From VMEP01 sp964414265 (GTDB taxonomy: Bacteria; Patescibacteriota; Minisyncoccia; Phycocordibacterales; VMEP01), in NCBI GenBank assembly GCA_964414265.1, contig CAYPVT010000026.1:1-10087 (forward strand): a DNA stretch of 10,087 bases, in the 5' to 3' direction. The notes beneath the pieces are model-generated. The model was not told the origin of the DNA. It ran no database searches and saw nothing but the letters and a program-made list of their open reading frames with translations. Below are positions 1 through 5,176 of the stretch, piece by piece (position 1 is the stretch's first letter; every line of letters begins with the position of its first letter). A program made the translations under genes and the position numbers.

Positions 1-689
1 ACATGCGACGCGCTGGATACGAAGTGCAAGTTTCTCAACCACAAGCAATCATTCGGGAAGTAAATGGCGAAAAGCATGAGCCGTTTGAGGAGGTTGTTGT
101 TGATACTCCTAGTGAATTTCAAGGAGCTATTATTGAGCGCTTGAGCATGAGAGGTTTTCTTATGAAGAATATGCACCATGCTGAAAAAACTGTCCGTATG
201 ATTTTCGAAGGACCAACACGTGGACTTTTAGGTTATCGTGGACAATTTGTTATTGATACAAAAGGGGAAGGAATTTTAGCGTCTCATTTTATTGGCTTTA
301 AGCCATATGCAGGGGAAATAAAGAAACGCGCAGTAGGTTCAATGATTTCTATGGCAGCTGGCAAGACTCTTGGATTTTCACTATGGACACTACAAGAGCG
401 TGGTGTTTTGTATATTAGCCCTGCAACAGAAGTTTACGAAGGAATGGTTATTGGGAATACTTCTAAGGGAGAAGAGATGAACGTTAACCCAACAAAAGGA
501 AAACAACTTTCAAACATGCGCTCGTCTGGTACAGATGAAGCTATTAATTTGGTGCCACCGTTTACACTCTCTATTGAAAGAGGGCTTGAAGTTATGGCAG
601 AGGATGAGTATTTGGAAATTACCCCAGGGAACGTACGTCTACGAAAGCAGTTTCTAACAGAAAACGATCGTACAAAATCTCGTCGATAA
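1..689 (+). CDS. typA: Translational GTPase TypA/BipA, C-terminal part (5' end outside window)
   Basis: This is the last ~228 codons of a TypA/BipA ribosome-associated GTPase, which acts in 50S subunit assembly and stress or cold adaptation. The GTPase domain lies upstream of the window. The visible part covers the end of domain III, the domain V (EF-G-like) region and the BipA-specific C-terminal domain. Diagnostic stretches are MRRAGYEVQVSQP near the start (E. coli BipA: NMRREGFELAVSRP), PTRGLLGYRGQF, EVYEGMVIG, NMRSSGTDEA, and the terminal block ending RKQFLTENDR. The first two bases (ac) fit the end of the Asn codon normally preceding MRR, so the ATG at 3 is internal and not a start. The C-terminus ends soon after LTENDR, as in the family. 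An intrinsic terminator follows the stop, separating the gene from the copper cluster. Confidence 0.96.
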   Translation, partial: MRRAGYEVQVSQPQAIIREVNGEKHEPFEEVVVDTPSEFQGAIIERLSMRGFLMKNMHHAEKTVRMIFEGPTRGLLGYRGQFVIDTKGEGILASHFIGFKPYAGEIKKRAVGSMISMAAGKTLGFSLWTLQERGVLYISPATEVYEGMVIGNTSKGEEMNVNPTKGKQLSNMRSSGTDEAINLVPPFTLSIERGLEVMAEDEYLEITPGNVRLRKQFLTENDRTKSRR

Positions 690-701
690 ATTTTAGTAAA
701 T

Positions 702-733
702 AAAAATCCCCACTACAGAGAGTGGGGATTTTT
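702..733 (+). terminator. Intrinsic (Rho-independent) terminator after typA
   Basis: A perfect 13-bp stem pairs AAAAATCCCCACT (702-714) with AGTGGGGATTTTT (721-733), with a 6-nt loop ACAGAG. The GC-rich core CCCCACT/AGTGGGG is followed by a T run on the + strand. The mirrored A run means it could also stop transcription arriving on the minus strand. It begins 13 nt after the typA stop codon. Confidence 0.94.
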
Positions 734-750
734 ACTATTCTTTAAGATTC

Positions 751-778
751 TTGACTCGATACCCCCTGTGGGTATAAT
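751..778 (+). promoter_or_regulatory. Sigma70-type promoter of the copper operon
   Basis: The -35 box is TTGACT (751-756) and the -10 box is a consensus TATAAT (773-778), with a 16-bp spacer. It lies just downstream of the typA terminator. Predicted initiation is near 785, about 25 nt before the first ATG at 810. The spacer and the first bases of the -10 box are covered by a CsoR-like dyad, listed separately. GGTATAAT at 771-778 is echoed 11 nt downstream by GGTATATT at 782-789. Confidence 0.85.
759..775. promoter_or_regulatory. Putative CsoR-type operator (G/C-tract dyad)
   Basis: A perfect 6-bp inverted repeat, ATACCC (759-764) and GGGTAT (770-775), is separated by CCTGT. Its 3' half runs into the TATAAT box. 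CsoR/RcnR-family repressors (DUF156) are known to bind pseudo-palindromes with a C tract and a G tract flanked by TA-rich ends, and this fits. A CsoR homologue is the second gene of the cluster. The inference is autoregulation: apo-CsoR would block polymerase and Cu(I) binding would release it. Confidence 0.8.
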
Positions 779-809
779 GAAGGTATATTAAATAATTATA
801 TTTCTTATT

Positions 810-1040
810 ATGATGTATTACTACGGTAATTTGTTTCCATTTAATTGGCTAGGTTTTGGTTTAATGCCTATGTTAATGATTTTGTTTTGGCTGTTGGTTA
901 TTTATGGTGCTATTGTCTTGTTTCGTAGATTGTCACACAAAGATACCGACATCCGCCCAATTGATATAATTAAGGAGCGTTATGCTAAAGGTGAAATTAC
1001 AAAAGAACAGTTTGAGTCAATGAAAAAAGACCTTGGTTAG
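810..1040 (+). CDS. Small membrane protein with C-terminal SHOCT domain
   Basis: A 76-aa protein with one strongly hydrophobic segment at about residues 12-38 (WLGFG to IVLF), then a short basic turn (RRLSHK), then a SHOCT motif at about 51-75 (IDIIKERYAKGEITKEQF and the following residues). SHOCT (short C-terminal) domains are small helical hairpins often found on one-pass membrane proteins, and their biochemical role is mostly unknown. Two tandem ATGs (810 and 813) make the start ambiguous by one codon, and no Shine-Dalgarno sequence is visible. It is the first gene after the promoter/operator and its stop lies one base before the csoR ATG, so it is probably co-transcribed and copper-induced. 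A direct role in copper handling is only inferred from position. It has no cysteine or histidine cluster for metal binding. Confidence 0.85.
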   Translation: MMYYYGNLFPFNWLGFGLMPMLMILFWLLVIYGAIVLFRRLSHKDTDIRPIDIIKERYAKGEITKEQFESMKKDLG

Positions 1041-1041
1041 C

Positions 1042-1305
1042 ATGAGCCCTAAAAAATTAAAATTAATTAGACGGCTTAAAATAATCGAAGGACAAGTCCG
1101 GGGGTTGAAGGAAATGATAGAAAAAGATAAATATTGTATTGACATCATCACCCAAAGTTCTGCTGTCAAACAAGGGCTTTCAAGTTTTGAAGATATCCTT
1201 ATGGAAGATCATTTATCTAGCTGCGCTGTAAGTCAAATAAAGAACGGGAACTCCAAAAAAGCAATTGGTGAAATTATCGAAGTCTATAAATTGAAGAGAA
1301 AATAA
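1042..1305 (+). CDS. csoR: CsoR-family copper(I)-sensing transcriptional repressor
   Basis: An 87-aa all-helical DUF156 protein (CsoR/RcnR/FrmR family). The family signature RRLKIIEGQVRGL lies at residues 10-22. The Cu(I) ligand pattern is Cys32, His57, Cys61, with the same spacing as Cys36-His61-Cys65 in M. tuberculosis CsoR. Second-shell residues match too: Tyr31 and Glu77 correspond to Tyr35 and Glu81. The His argues against a persulfide sensor (CstR), and a Cu(I) sensor is favoured over the Ni/Co sensor RcnR because the N-terminal His ligand is lacking. The ATG at 1042 is preferred because it directly precedes the conserved start. A TTG at 1033 would add three residues and overlap the upstream gene. 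It probably represses its own operon through the dyad at 759-775. Confidence 0.93.
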   Translation: MSPKKLKLIRRLKIIEGQVRGLKEMIEKDKYCIDIITQSSAVKQGLSSFEDILMEDHLSSCAVSQIKNGNSKKAIGEIIEVYKLKRK

Positions 1306-1308
1306 ATT

Positions 1309-2130
1309 ATGCCTAGTTCAGACTCAATAATTAAAGAAAATAAAAGTATAAAATGGGGGGAATTCACCTACGCGCTTCCAATTGCCGTATTGGTTATTTT
1401 TGGATTCGTTATTTTACAAAAGGCGGGTTTGGCTAATTTTATTAATTCATCTGATATTGGGTACGGCACAGCTTTTGTTATCGGCCTTATTGCTTCTGTT
1501 TCAACCTGTCTTGCTGTTGTTGGTGGAATTGTCCTTTCTTTGTCAGCTAACTCAGCAAAAAGTGGTGGAACGTGGCGTCCCCAAGCACTTTTCCATTCAG
1601 GACGACTCATGGGGTTTTTTGTTCTAGGTGGTCTTATCGGTTTTATTGGTAGTACATTTCATTTTAGTATTACGGCCAATGTTGTTCTTGGAATTATCGT
1701 TGGAGTGGTAATGCTTATTTTGGGAATAAACCTTCTTGATGTTTTTAGTCCGATAAAGAAGTTTCAGTTGCGATTACCTAAAAGTTTTTCGCGTTATGTA
1801 ATGAATATAAGCGAGCGAGATTATTATTTTACTCCAGCATTGTTTGGGGCCGGCACCTTCTTTTTGCCGTGTGGCTTTACTCAATCCATGCAAGTATATG
1901 TTTTAACAACGGGAAGTTTTGTTGAAGGGGCTATGATTATGTTCATTTTTGCGTTGGGGACTTTTCCAATGTTAGCTCTACTTTCTTTTGGTTCTCTTAA
2001 TATTTCTAATAGCTCTTGGAGGGGAACATTTTTTAAGACTGCCGGCATTTTAGTTATTGCCCTTGCTCTACTTAATATTACGAATTCTCTTGCTGTTGCA
2101 GGTATCATGGCTCCACTTTTTAATTTTTAA
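1309..2130 (+). CDS. Polytopic membrane protein, DsbD/UreH/TauE-SafE-like, probable metal transport or maturation
   Basis: A 273-aa integral membrane protein with about seven hydrophobic segments (roughly residues 21-37, 52-80, 96-116, 121-143, 172-190, 199-227, 241-268). Two conserved cysteine motifs identify the family (cytochrome-c-biogenesis/UreH_2-like, often annotated 'sulfite exporter TauE/SafE'): SVSTC with Cys67 in the second segment, and FFLPCGFTQSMQ with Cys188. In many bacteria this type of domain is fused to an N-terminal heavy-metal-associated domain and a C-terminal cupredoxin. Here the N-terminus is a short hydrophilic stretch without CxxC, and the cupredoxin is the next gene. 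The gene starts 3 nt after the csoR stop. The inferred role is moving or delivering copper, or thiol electrons, across the membrane. The sequence alone cannot give substrate or direction. Confidence 0.82.
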   Translation: MPSSDSIIKENKSIKWGEFTYALPIAVLVIFGFVILQKAGLANFINSSDIGYGTAFVIGLIASVSTCLAVVGGIVLSLSANSAKSGGTWRPQALFHSGRLMGFFVLGGLIGFIGSTFHFSITANVVLGIIVGVVMLILGINLLDVFSPIKKFQLRLPKSFSRYVMNISERDYYFTPALFGAGTFFLPCGFTQSMQVYVLTTGSFVEGAMIMFIFALGTFPMLALLSFGSLNISNSSWRGTFFKTAGILVIALALLNITNSLAVAGIMAPLFNF

Positions 2131-2137
2131 ATATTAT

Positions 2138-2530
2138 ATGAATAAACAAGTAATTTTAGCTCTCATAGTAACAGCACTTCTTGTTGGTGGAGCGATTGTT
2201 TTTACAAAAAGTGGTTCCTCAAACAAGACTTCGGGAGAAATTTATTCGGCAACTATTGTGGACGGAAAACAGATTATAGAAATTAAGGCAAATGGCGGTT
2301 ATTCCCCGCGCCTTATTAGTGCAAAAGCGGGGATACCAACAACCATTAAAATGGAAACTCTTAACACTTTTGATTGTTCGGCGAGCTTGGTTATCCCCGA
2401 AATTTCTTACCAGAAGTTTTTAAAACCAACTGGGACCGAAGAAATAGAAATTCCGGCTGAAAAAGCCAAAGGTACGATGCAGGGATTATGCTCAATGGGG
2501 ATGTATAGTTTTTTGATTAAGTTTATTTAA
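2138..2530 (+). CDS. Membrane-anchored cupredoxin-like copper-binding protein
   Basis: A 130-aa protein. An N-terminal signal anchor (residues 5-22, VILALIVTALLVGGAIVF) has no lipobox Cys, so the soluble domain should face outside. Residues ~45-130 form a compact beta-rich cupredoxin-like domain: ANGGYSPRLISAKAGIPT, then FDCSASL with Cys80, then GLCSMGMYSF with Cys118, Met120 and Met122. The pair of Cys plus the C-x-M-x-M tail is typical of the cupredoxin_1 domains attached to DsbD/TauE-like copper proteins. The reading frame is open further upstream, but that part overlaps the previous gene, and the ATG at 2138 gives a clean signal anchor. It starts 7 nt after the upstream stop, so it is probably co-transcribed and a partner of that membrane protein. 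No Shine-Dalgarno sequence is visible. Confidence 0.82.
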   Translation: MNKQVILALIVTALLVGGAIVFTKSGSSNKTSGEIYSATIVDGKQIIEIKANGGYSPRLISAKAGIPTTIKMETLNTFDCSASLVIPEISYQKFLKPTGTEEIEIPAEKAKGTMQGLCSMGMYSFLIKFI

Positions 2531-2550
2531 TGGTTGCTTTTCGGTTTTAT

Positions 2551-2556
2551 GGAGGT
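2551..2556 (+). promoter_or_regulatory. Full Shine-Dalgarno sequence GGAGGT
   Basis: GGAGGT lies 12 nt before the ATG at 2569, somewhat longer than usual spacing. It is noteworthy because it is the only strong Shine-Dalgarno sequence before any gene start in the window. It supports the chosen start of the DUF5666-like protein. Confidence 0.7.
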
Positions 2557-2568
2557 AGAATCTTTTAA

Positions 2569-3489
2569 ATGAGAAACAATACTTCAATCTTCGTGCTTAC
2601 ATTCCTCGTTTTTATTTTTAGCACTTTTGGGTTGAGCGCTAACGCAGCGACGCTCCCTACTGTTGATAGTCTTATTAACGATACGGCTTCTCAGATATAT
2701 GTCGATCGTGATGGACACGCCATTATTGGCGGGGTTAAGGTTACACAAGTTGCAGGTGTTACTTATTTTTCTCGCTTAATATGGGGTGAAAGTTTTATTA
2801 GGCTTACGGTAAAAACAAACAGCAAGACTAAGTTTGCAAACAAATTTGGTGAACCTATTTCAGTGAAAGAAATTAAAGAGGGAGACATTTTGGTAGTTGA
2901 AGGTGAATTAGAGTCAGCTGCTCAAACAATGACAATTATTCCAAAAGTCGTACGTAATATTTCAAATCAAACAGAAAATAATGAATTTTCTGGAACAGTA
3001 AGTAATATTCGCCTTGATTCTGATACATTTACTCTTACTACAAAATCTAAAGGGCCAATTACAATTTCGGTAAATAACGGCACTACGACTGAAATAAAAA
3101 AGGGGAGTCGAATAATCAATCTTTCCTCGTTGCGTAATGGAGATAAAGTGACCAAAGTAGATGGGGTGTTGAATCATGCAACAAATCAGATGATTGCTAA
3201 GAATATTTTGGTTTATGTTGATATGAAGACTTTTAAGGAAAGAAATTTTCAGGGGACTATTAAAGAAATTTCTGAGGCGACACTTCCTTTAAACTTTACA
3301 GCGACAATCGGTGGGGTTGATTACCTCGTTAAGTTGAATGAAAAAACTACTATTTTAAACAACCTCAAGAATAACGCAAAACTATCGCGTTTTGAAGTGG
3401 GAGATAGAGTTCGTTTTTATGGAGCGATAGAAGAATCTGACTCCTTAATCGTTGGGAAAGTTGAAGTGTTGAGAAACCTCGATTTATAG
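2569..3489 (+). CDS. Exported protein with three DUF5666-like beta repeats, function unknown
   Basis: A 306-aa protein. Residues 1-26 are a classical Sec signal peptide: charged MRNN, hydrophobic IFVLTFLVFIFSTFGL, cleavage after ANA. The rest reads as three related beta-rich units of ~80 residues, at about 48-130, 138-217 and 226-303. Each opens with a G-x-V/I strand, carries a T-rich strand with KT or TT, then an EGD, NGD or VGD turn followed by V-x-x-x-G, and closes on a short V strand. Repeats 2 and 3 (FSGTVSNI, FQGTIKEI) match the DUF5666 style most clearly. DUF5666 proteins are common, poorly characterised exported OB-like proteins. There is no sorting signal, lipobox or cysteine. It lies 38 nt after the cupredoxin gene with no clear promoter or terminator between, so it may belong to the copper operon, but its strong Shine-Dalgarno sequence shows independent translation. 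Confidence 0.75.
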   Translation: MRNNTSIFVLTFLVFIFSTFGLSANAATLPTVDSLINDTASQIYVDRDGHAIIGGVKVTQVAGVTYFSRLIWGESFIRLTVKTNSKTKFANKFGEPISVKEIKEGDILVVEGELESAAQTMTIIPKVVRNISNQTENNEFSGTVSNIRLDSDTFTLTTKSKGPITISVNNGTTTEIKKGSRIINLSSLRNGDKVTKVDGVLNHATNQMIAKNILVYVDMKTFKERNFQGTIKEISEATLPLNFTATIGGVDYLVKLNEKTTILNNLKNNAKLSRFEVGDRVRFYGAIEESDSLIVGKVEVLRNLDL

Positions 3490-3537
3490 GGGGTATTTTG
3501 GCCTATAGTTTTGGAAACCTATTTATTTTTCTTTTTT

Positions 3538-3627
3538 AAAATACCGTCAAAAAACACGTATAATTTTTTGCTAAAAATTTACTATGCTCGTGCCGCCGCA
3601 CTCCGCAATGTTTTTTGACGGTATTTT
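3538..3627. repeat. Perfect 19-bp inverted repeat with structured 52-nt centre
   Basis: The arm AAAATACCGTCAAAAAACA (3538-3556) is exactly complementary to TGTTTTTTGACGGTATTTT (3609-3627). The stem can continue with TTGC (3568-3571) against GCAA (3605-3608) after an 11-nt one-sided bulge. The centre carries the small hairpin GTGC-CGCC-GCAC (3590-3601), which is much more GC-rich than its surroundings. No transposase and no obvious target-site duplication flank it. It could be a small non-autonomous element, a folded RNA or a protein-binding dyad. The sequence does not decide. Confidence 0.85.
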
Positions 3628-3702
3628 GGGTATATAAAATTCACTAATACGTATTTTCAGTAGGCCATTTATCCGTAACGCTTTCGGGTATTTTTACCAC
3701 CC

Positions 3703-3795
3703 GCATACATTCCTAAAATACCTTGCGCAAGACCGACGGGTCGAGCAGAGCAAAAATTCAGCAGAATTTTATGCGTGTATTTTAGGGTTGTATGC
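3703..3795. repeat. 19-bp imperfect inverted repeat enclosing three hairpins (cloverleaf-like)
   Basis: Arms 3703-3721 (GCATACATTCCTAAAATAC) and 3777-3795 (GTATTTTAGGGTTGTATGC) pair at 17 of 19 positions, with two adjacent mismatches in the middle. Inside lie the 10-nt palindrome CTTGCGCAAG (3722-3731), the hairpin GACC-GACG-GGTC (3731-3742) and the hairpin AAAATTC-AGCA-GAATTTT (3753-3770). Drawn as one strand this gives a closing stem with three short branches. The right arm runs into the region just upstream of the glycerate kinase promoter. It shares the AAAATACC octamer with the first repeat, but the two centres do not resemble each other. Confidence 0.8.
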
Positions 3796-3831
3796 AAAAA
3801 AAAAGAGACAAGAAAAATTCGGGGGTAAATA

Positions 3832-3840
3832 TGTTACAAT
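3832..3840 (+). promoter_or_regulatory. Extended -10 promoter element for the glycerate kinase operon
   Basis: TGTTACAAT combines the extended TGn motif with a good -10 hexamer TACAAT (3835-3840). No -35 consensus is evident, but an A-rich tract (3796-3817) lies upstream. The hexamer ends 7 nt before the ATG at 3848, which would put transcription initiation at or next to the start codon, giving a leaderless mRNA. No Shine-Dalgarno sequence precedes this ATG, which fits. Confidence 0.65.
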
Positions 3841-3847
3841 TTGCGGA

Positions 3848-5164
3848 ATGCAGAATGTAGGGGTTGGAAAAATTAAAAATTTTAAAGAACTTGCGATAAA
3901 TGATTCGCGAAGGGTTGCCTTGGAAATCGCCGAGGCTGGTCTTTTTGCTATTGATACAAAAATGGCAGTACGTAACTTTATTACTGCCGATAAAAATCAA
4001 ATAGTTTTTGGGAATGGTTTAGTAGTGAAGTCTCTTGAGGTTGGCAAGAGAATTTTTTTTATTGGGATTGGTAAATGTGCTTATGACGCAGCGGTTGCTG
4101 TTGAGGAAATTCTGGGAGACAAACTGACTGGTGGAATTGTTTTTGACGTGAATCTTCCCGAAGTAAATACTTTGAAATATATTAGAAGCTTTGTTGGCAC
4201 TCATCCTTTCCCCTCAGAAGGAAATGTCGCCGTATCAAAAGAGATTGTTCATTTACTAAAAGATCTCTCAGAAGACGATTTTGTGATTATGGCTATTTCT
4301 GGCGGTGGTTCAACGCTGCTTTGTTTTCCACACAATAACCGTACTTGTCTTGACGAGAAATTAATTGTTGAAGAACTTTTTAGTGTTGGGGCAACCATTC
4401 AGGAAATTAATACAATAAGAAAGCACATTTCTAGTGTTCGTGGTGGTTTTTTAGCAAAACACGCATACCCAGCTCGAGTCGTCTCACTTATTTTTTCTGA
4501 TGTGCCGGGGAATAACCCTGGGTTTATTTCTTCGGGTCCTACCGTTAGAGACGAGACTACCGTAGGAGATGCAATAGAGATTTTTAATCGCTATAAAATC
4601 ACCATGCCGGATGAAATAGGAGAGGTTTTGCTTGAGACACCAAAGGAGACTAAATATTTTGAAAATGTTTATAATACGATAGTAGTTTCAAATGATGTTG
4701 CTTTAAGGGCAATGGAAAAAAGAGCCAACGAGCTTTTATTTGAGGTTAGAATTGTAGACGATAAATTATCTGGGGAGGCAAGAGAGGTTGGTCCTAAAAT
4801 ACTAGAAACTATTAGGAAGGCGCACGGACGAGCTGTGTTTTTGTGGGGAGGGGAAACAACCGTTAAAGTGAACGACTTTGGTATTGGGGGCAGGAACCAG
4901 GAACTTGTTTTAAGTACTATTTCTGACATCAGGTTTGGTGAGGTCGTACTGTCTTTTGCGTCCGATGGACGCGATAACGGGGAATATATGGGGGCGATTG
5001 CCGATAATGTTTTGAAGAAAGAAGCCGAGAAACTATCATTAAAACCAGAGGAATTTTTAGATAAGAACGACAGCACTTCTTTTTTTAAGAAAACAGGCGG
5101 TTTGCTGAAGTCGGGGTATACTGGTTCAAATGTTTCAGACTTGATTATAGGAATAAAATTTTAA
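3848..5164 (+). CDS. gckA: Glycerate 2-kinase, class II (GckA/MOFRL family)
   Basis: A 438-aa enzyme phosphorylating D-glycerate with ATP to 2-phosphoglycerate. The N-terminal DUF4147 domain shows FFIGIGKCAYDAA (Lys76 in the GxGK motif), GTHPFPSEGN, the glycine-rich signature AISGGGSTLLCFP (149-161), RKHISSVRGG and SDVPGNNPGFISSGPT. The C-terminal MOFRL domain has FLWGGETTVK, GIGGRNQELVLS with Arg349, FASDGRDNGEYMGAIAD and TGSNVSDLIIGI. Length is normal for the family. The ATG at 3848 is chosen over the upstream TTG at 3788. The family N-terminus starts near here, a -10 box lies directly before it, and the 20-residue extension would be encoded partly by an inverted-repeat arm. It is the first gene of the operon, and its product is the direct substrate of the enolase encoded three genes later. 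The clear MOFRL domain rules out the unrelated GarK/GlxK kinases. Confidence 0.93.
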   Translation: MQNVGVGKIKNFKELAINDSRRVALEIAEAGLFAIDTKMAVRNFITADKNQIVFGNGLVVKSLEVGKRIFFIGIGKCAYDAAVAVEEILGDKLTGGIVFDVNLPEVNTLKYIRSFVGTHPFPSEGNVAVSKEIVHLLKDLSEDDFVIMAISGGGSTLLCFPHNNRTCLDEKLIVEELFSVGATIQEINTIRKHISSVRGGFLAKHAYPARVVSLIFSDVPGNNPGFISSGPTVRDETTVGDAIEIFNRYKITMPDEIGEVLLETPKETKYFENVYNTIVVSNDVALRAMEKRANELLFEVRIVDDKLSGEAREVGPKILETIRKAHGRAVFLWGGETTVKVNDFGIGGRNQELVLSTISDIRFGEVVLSFASDGRDNGEYMGAIADNVLKKEAEKLSLKPEEFLDKNDSTSFFKKTGGLLKSGYTGSNVSDLIIGIKF

Positions 5165-5176
5165 TTAGATAAATAT

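Larger units (their letters stand above)
3490..3847. other. Structured, repeat-rich intergenic region without a credible gene
   Basis: This stretch separates the DUF5666-like gene from the glycerate kinase gene and holds no ORF resembling a protein. It contains two long inverted repeats (listed separately) and seven copies of GTATTTT or its complement AAAATAC, at about 3493, 3538, 3621, 3651, 3688, 3715 and 3777. Five of these extend to GGTATTTT/AAAATACC. A consensus TATAAT (3559-3564) sits inside the first repeat's loop, without a convincing -35. The final ~50 nt carry an A-rich tract and the glycerate kinase -10 box. A conventional terminator for the upstream gene is not clear. A weak AUAG/CUAU stem before a T-rich run (about 3505-3537) is the only candidate. 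Confidence 0.75.

Noticed and set aside
1033..1041. Alternative TTG start for csoR
   Set aside because: It would add three non-conserved residues and overlap the SHOCT gene. The ATG at 1042 is the normal family start.
1382..1627. 81-codon + strand frame within the TauE-like gene
   Set aside because: A frame-shifted shadow of the real gene. Its hydrophobicity follows from the overlapping transmembrane codons.
2549..2572. Mini-ORF MEVESFK whose TGA overlaps the ATG of the DUF5666-like gene
   Set aside because: Seven codons with no ribosome-binding site of their own. The overlap can arise by chance, and the GGAGGT inside it is better read as the Shine-Dalgarno sequence of the downstream gene.
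3505..3537. Possible terminator after the DUF5666-like gene (AUAG/CUAU stem and T-rich tail)
   Set aside because: Only four consecutive base pairs plus a mismatch, with no GC-rich stem. Too weak to call.
3559..3564. Consensus TATAAT inside the loop of the first inverted repeat
   Set aside because: No recognisable -35 at the right distance and no gene directly downstream. AT-rich sequence makes chance matches likely.
3538..3795. Integron attC sites, IS ends or a CRISPR array
   Set aside because: No attC core pair GTTRRRY/RYYYAAC, no integrase or transposase, no target-site duplication, and no regularly spaced direct repeats with unique spacers.
3788..3847. Longer N-terminus of the glycerate kinase from a TTG at 3788
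   Set aside because: The extra 20 residues are lysine-rich and unlike the family, are encoded partly by the right arm of an inverted repeat, and lie upstream of the predicted -10 box. The ATG at 3848 fits better.
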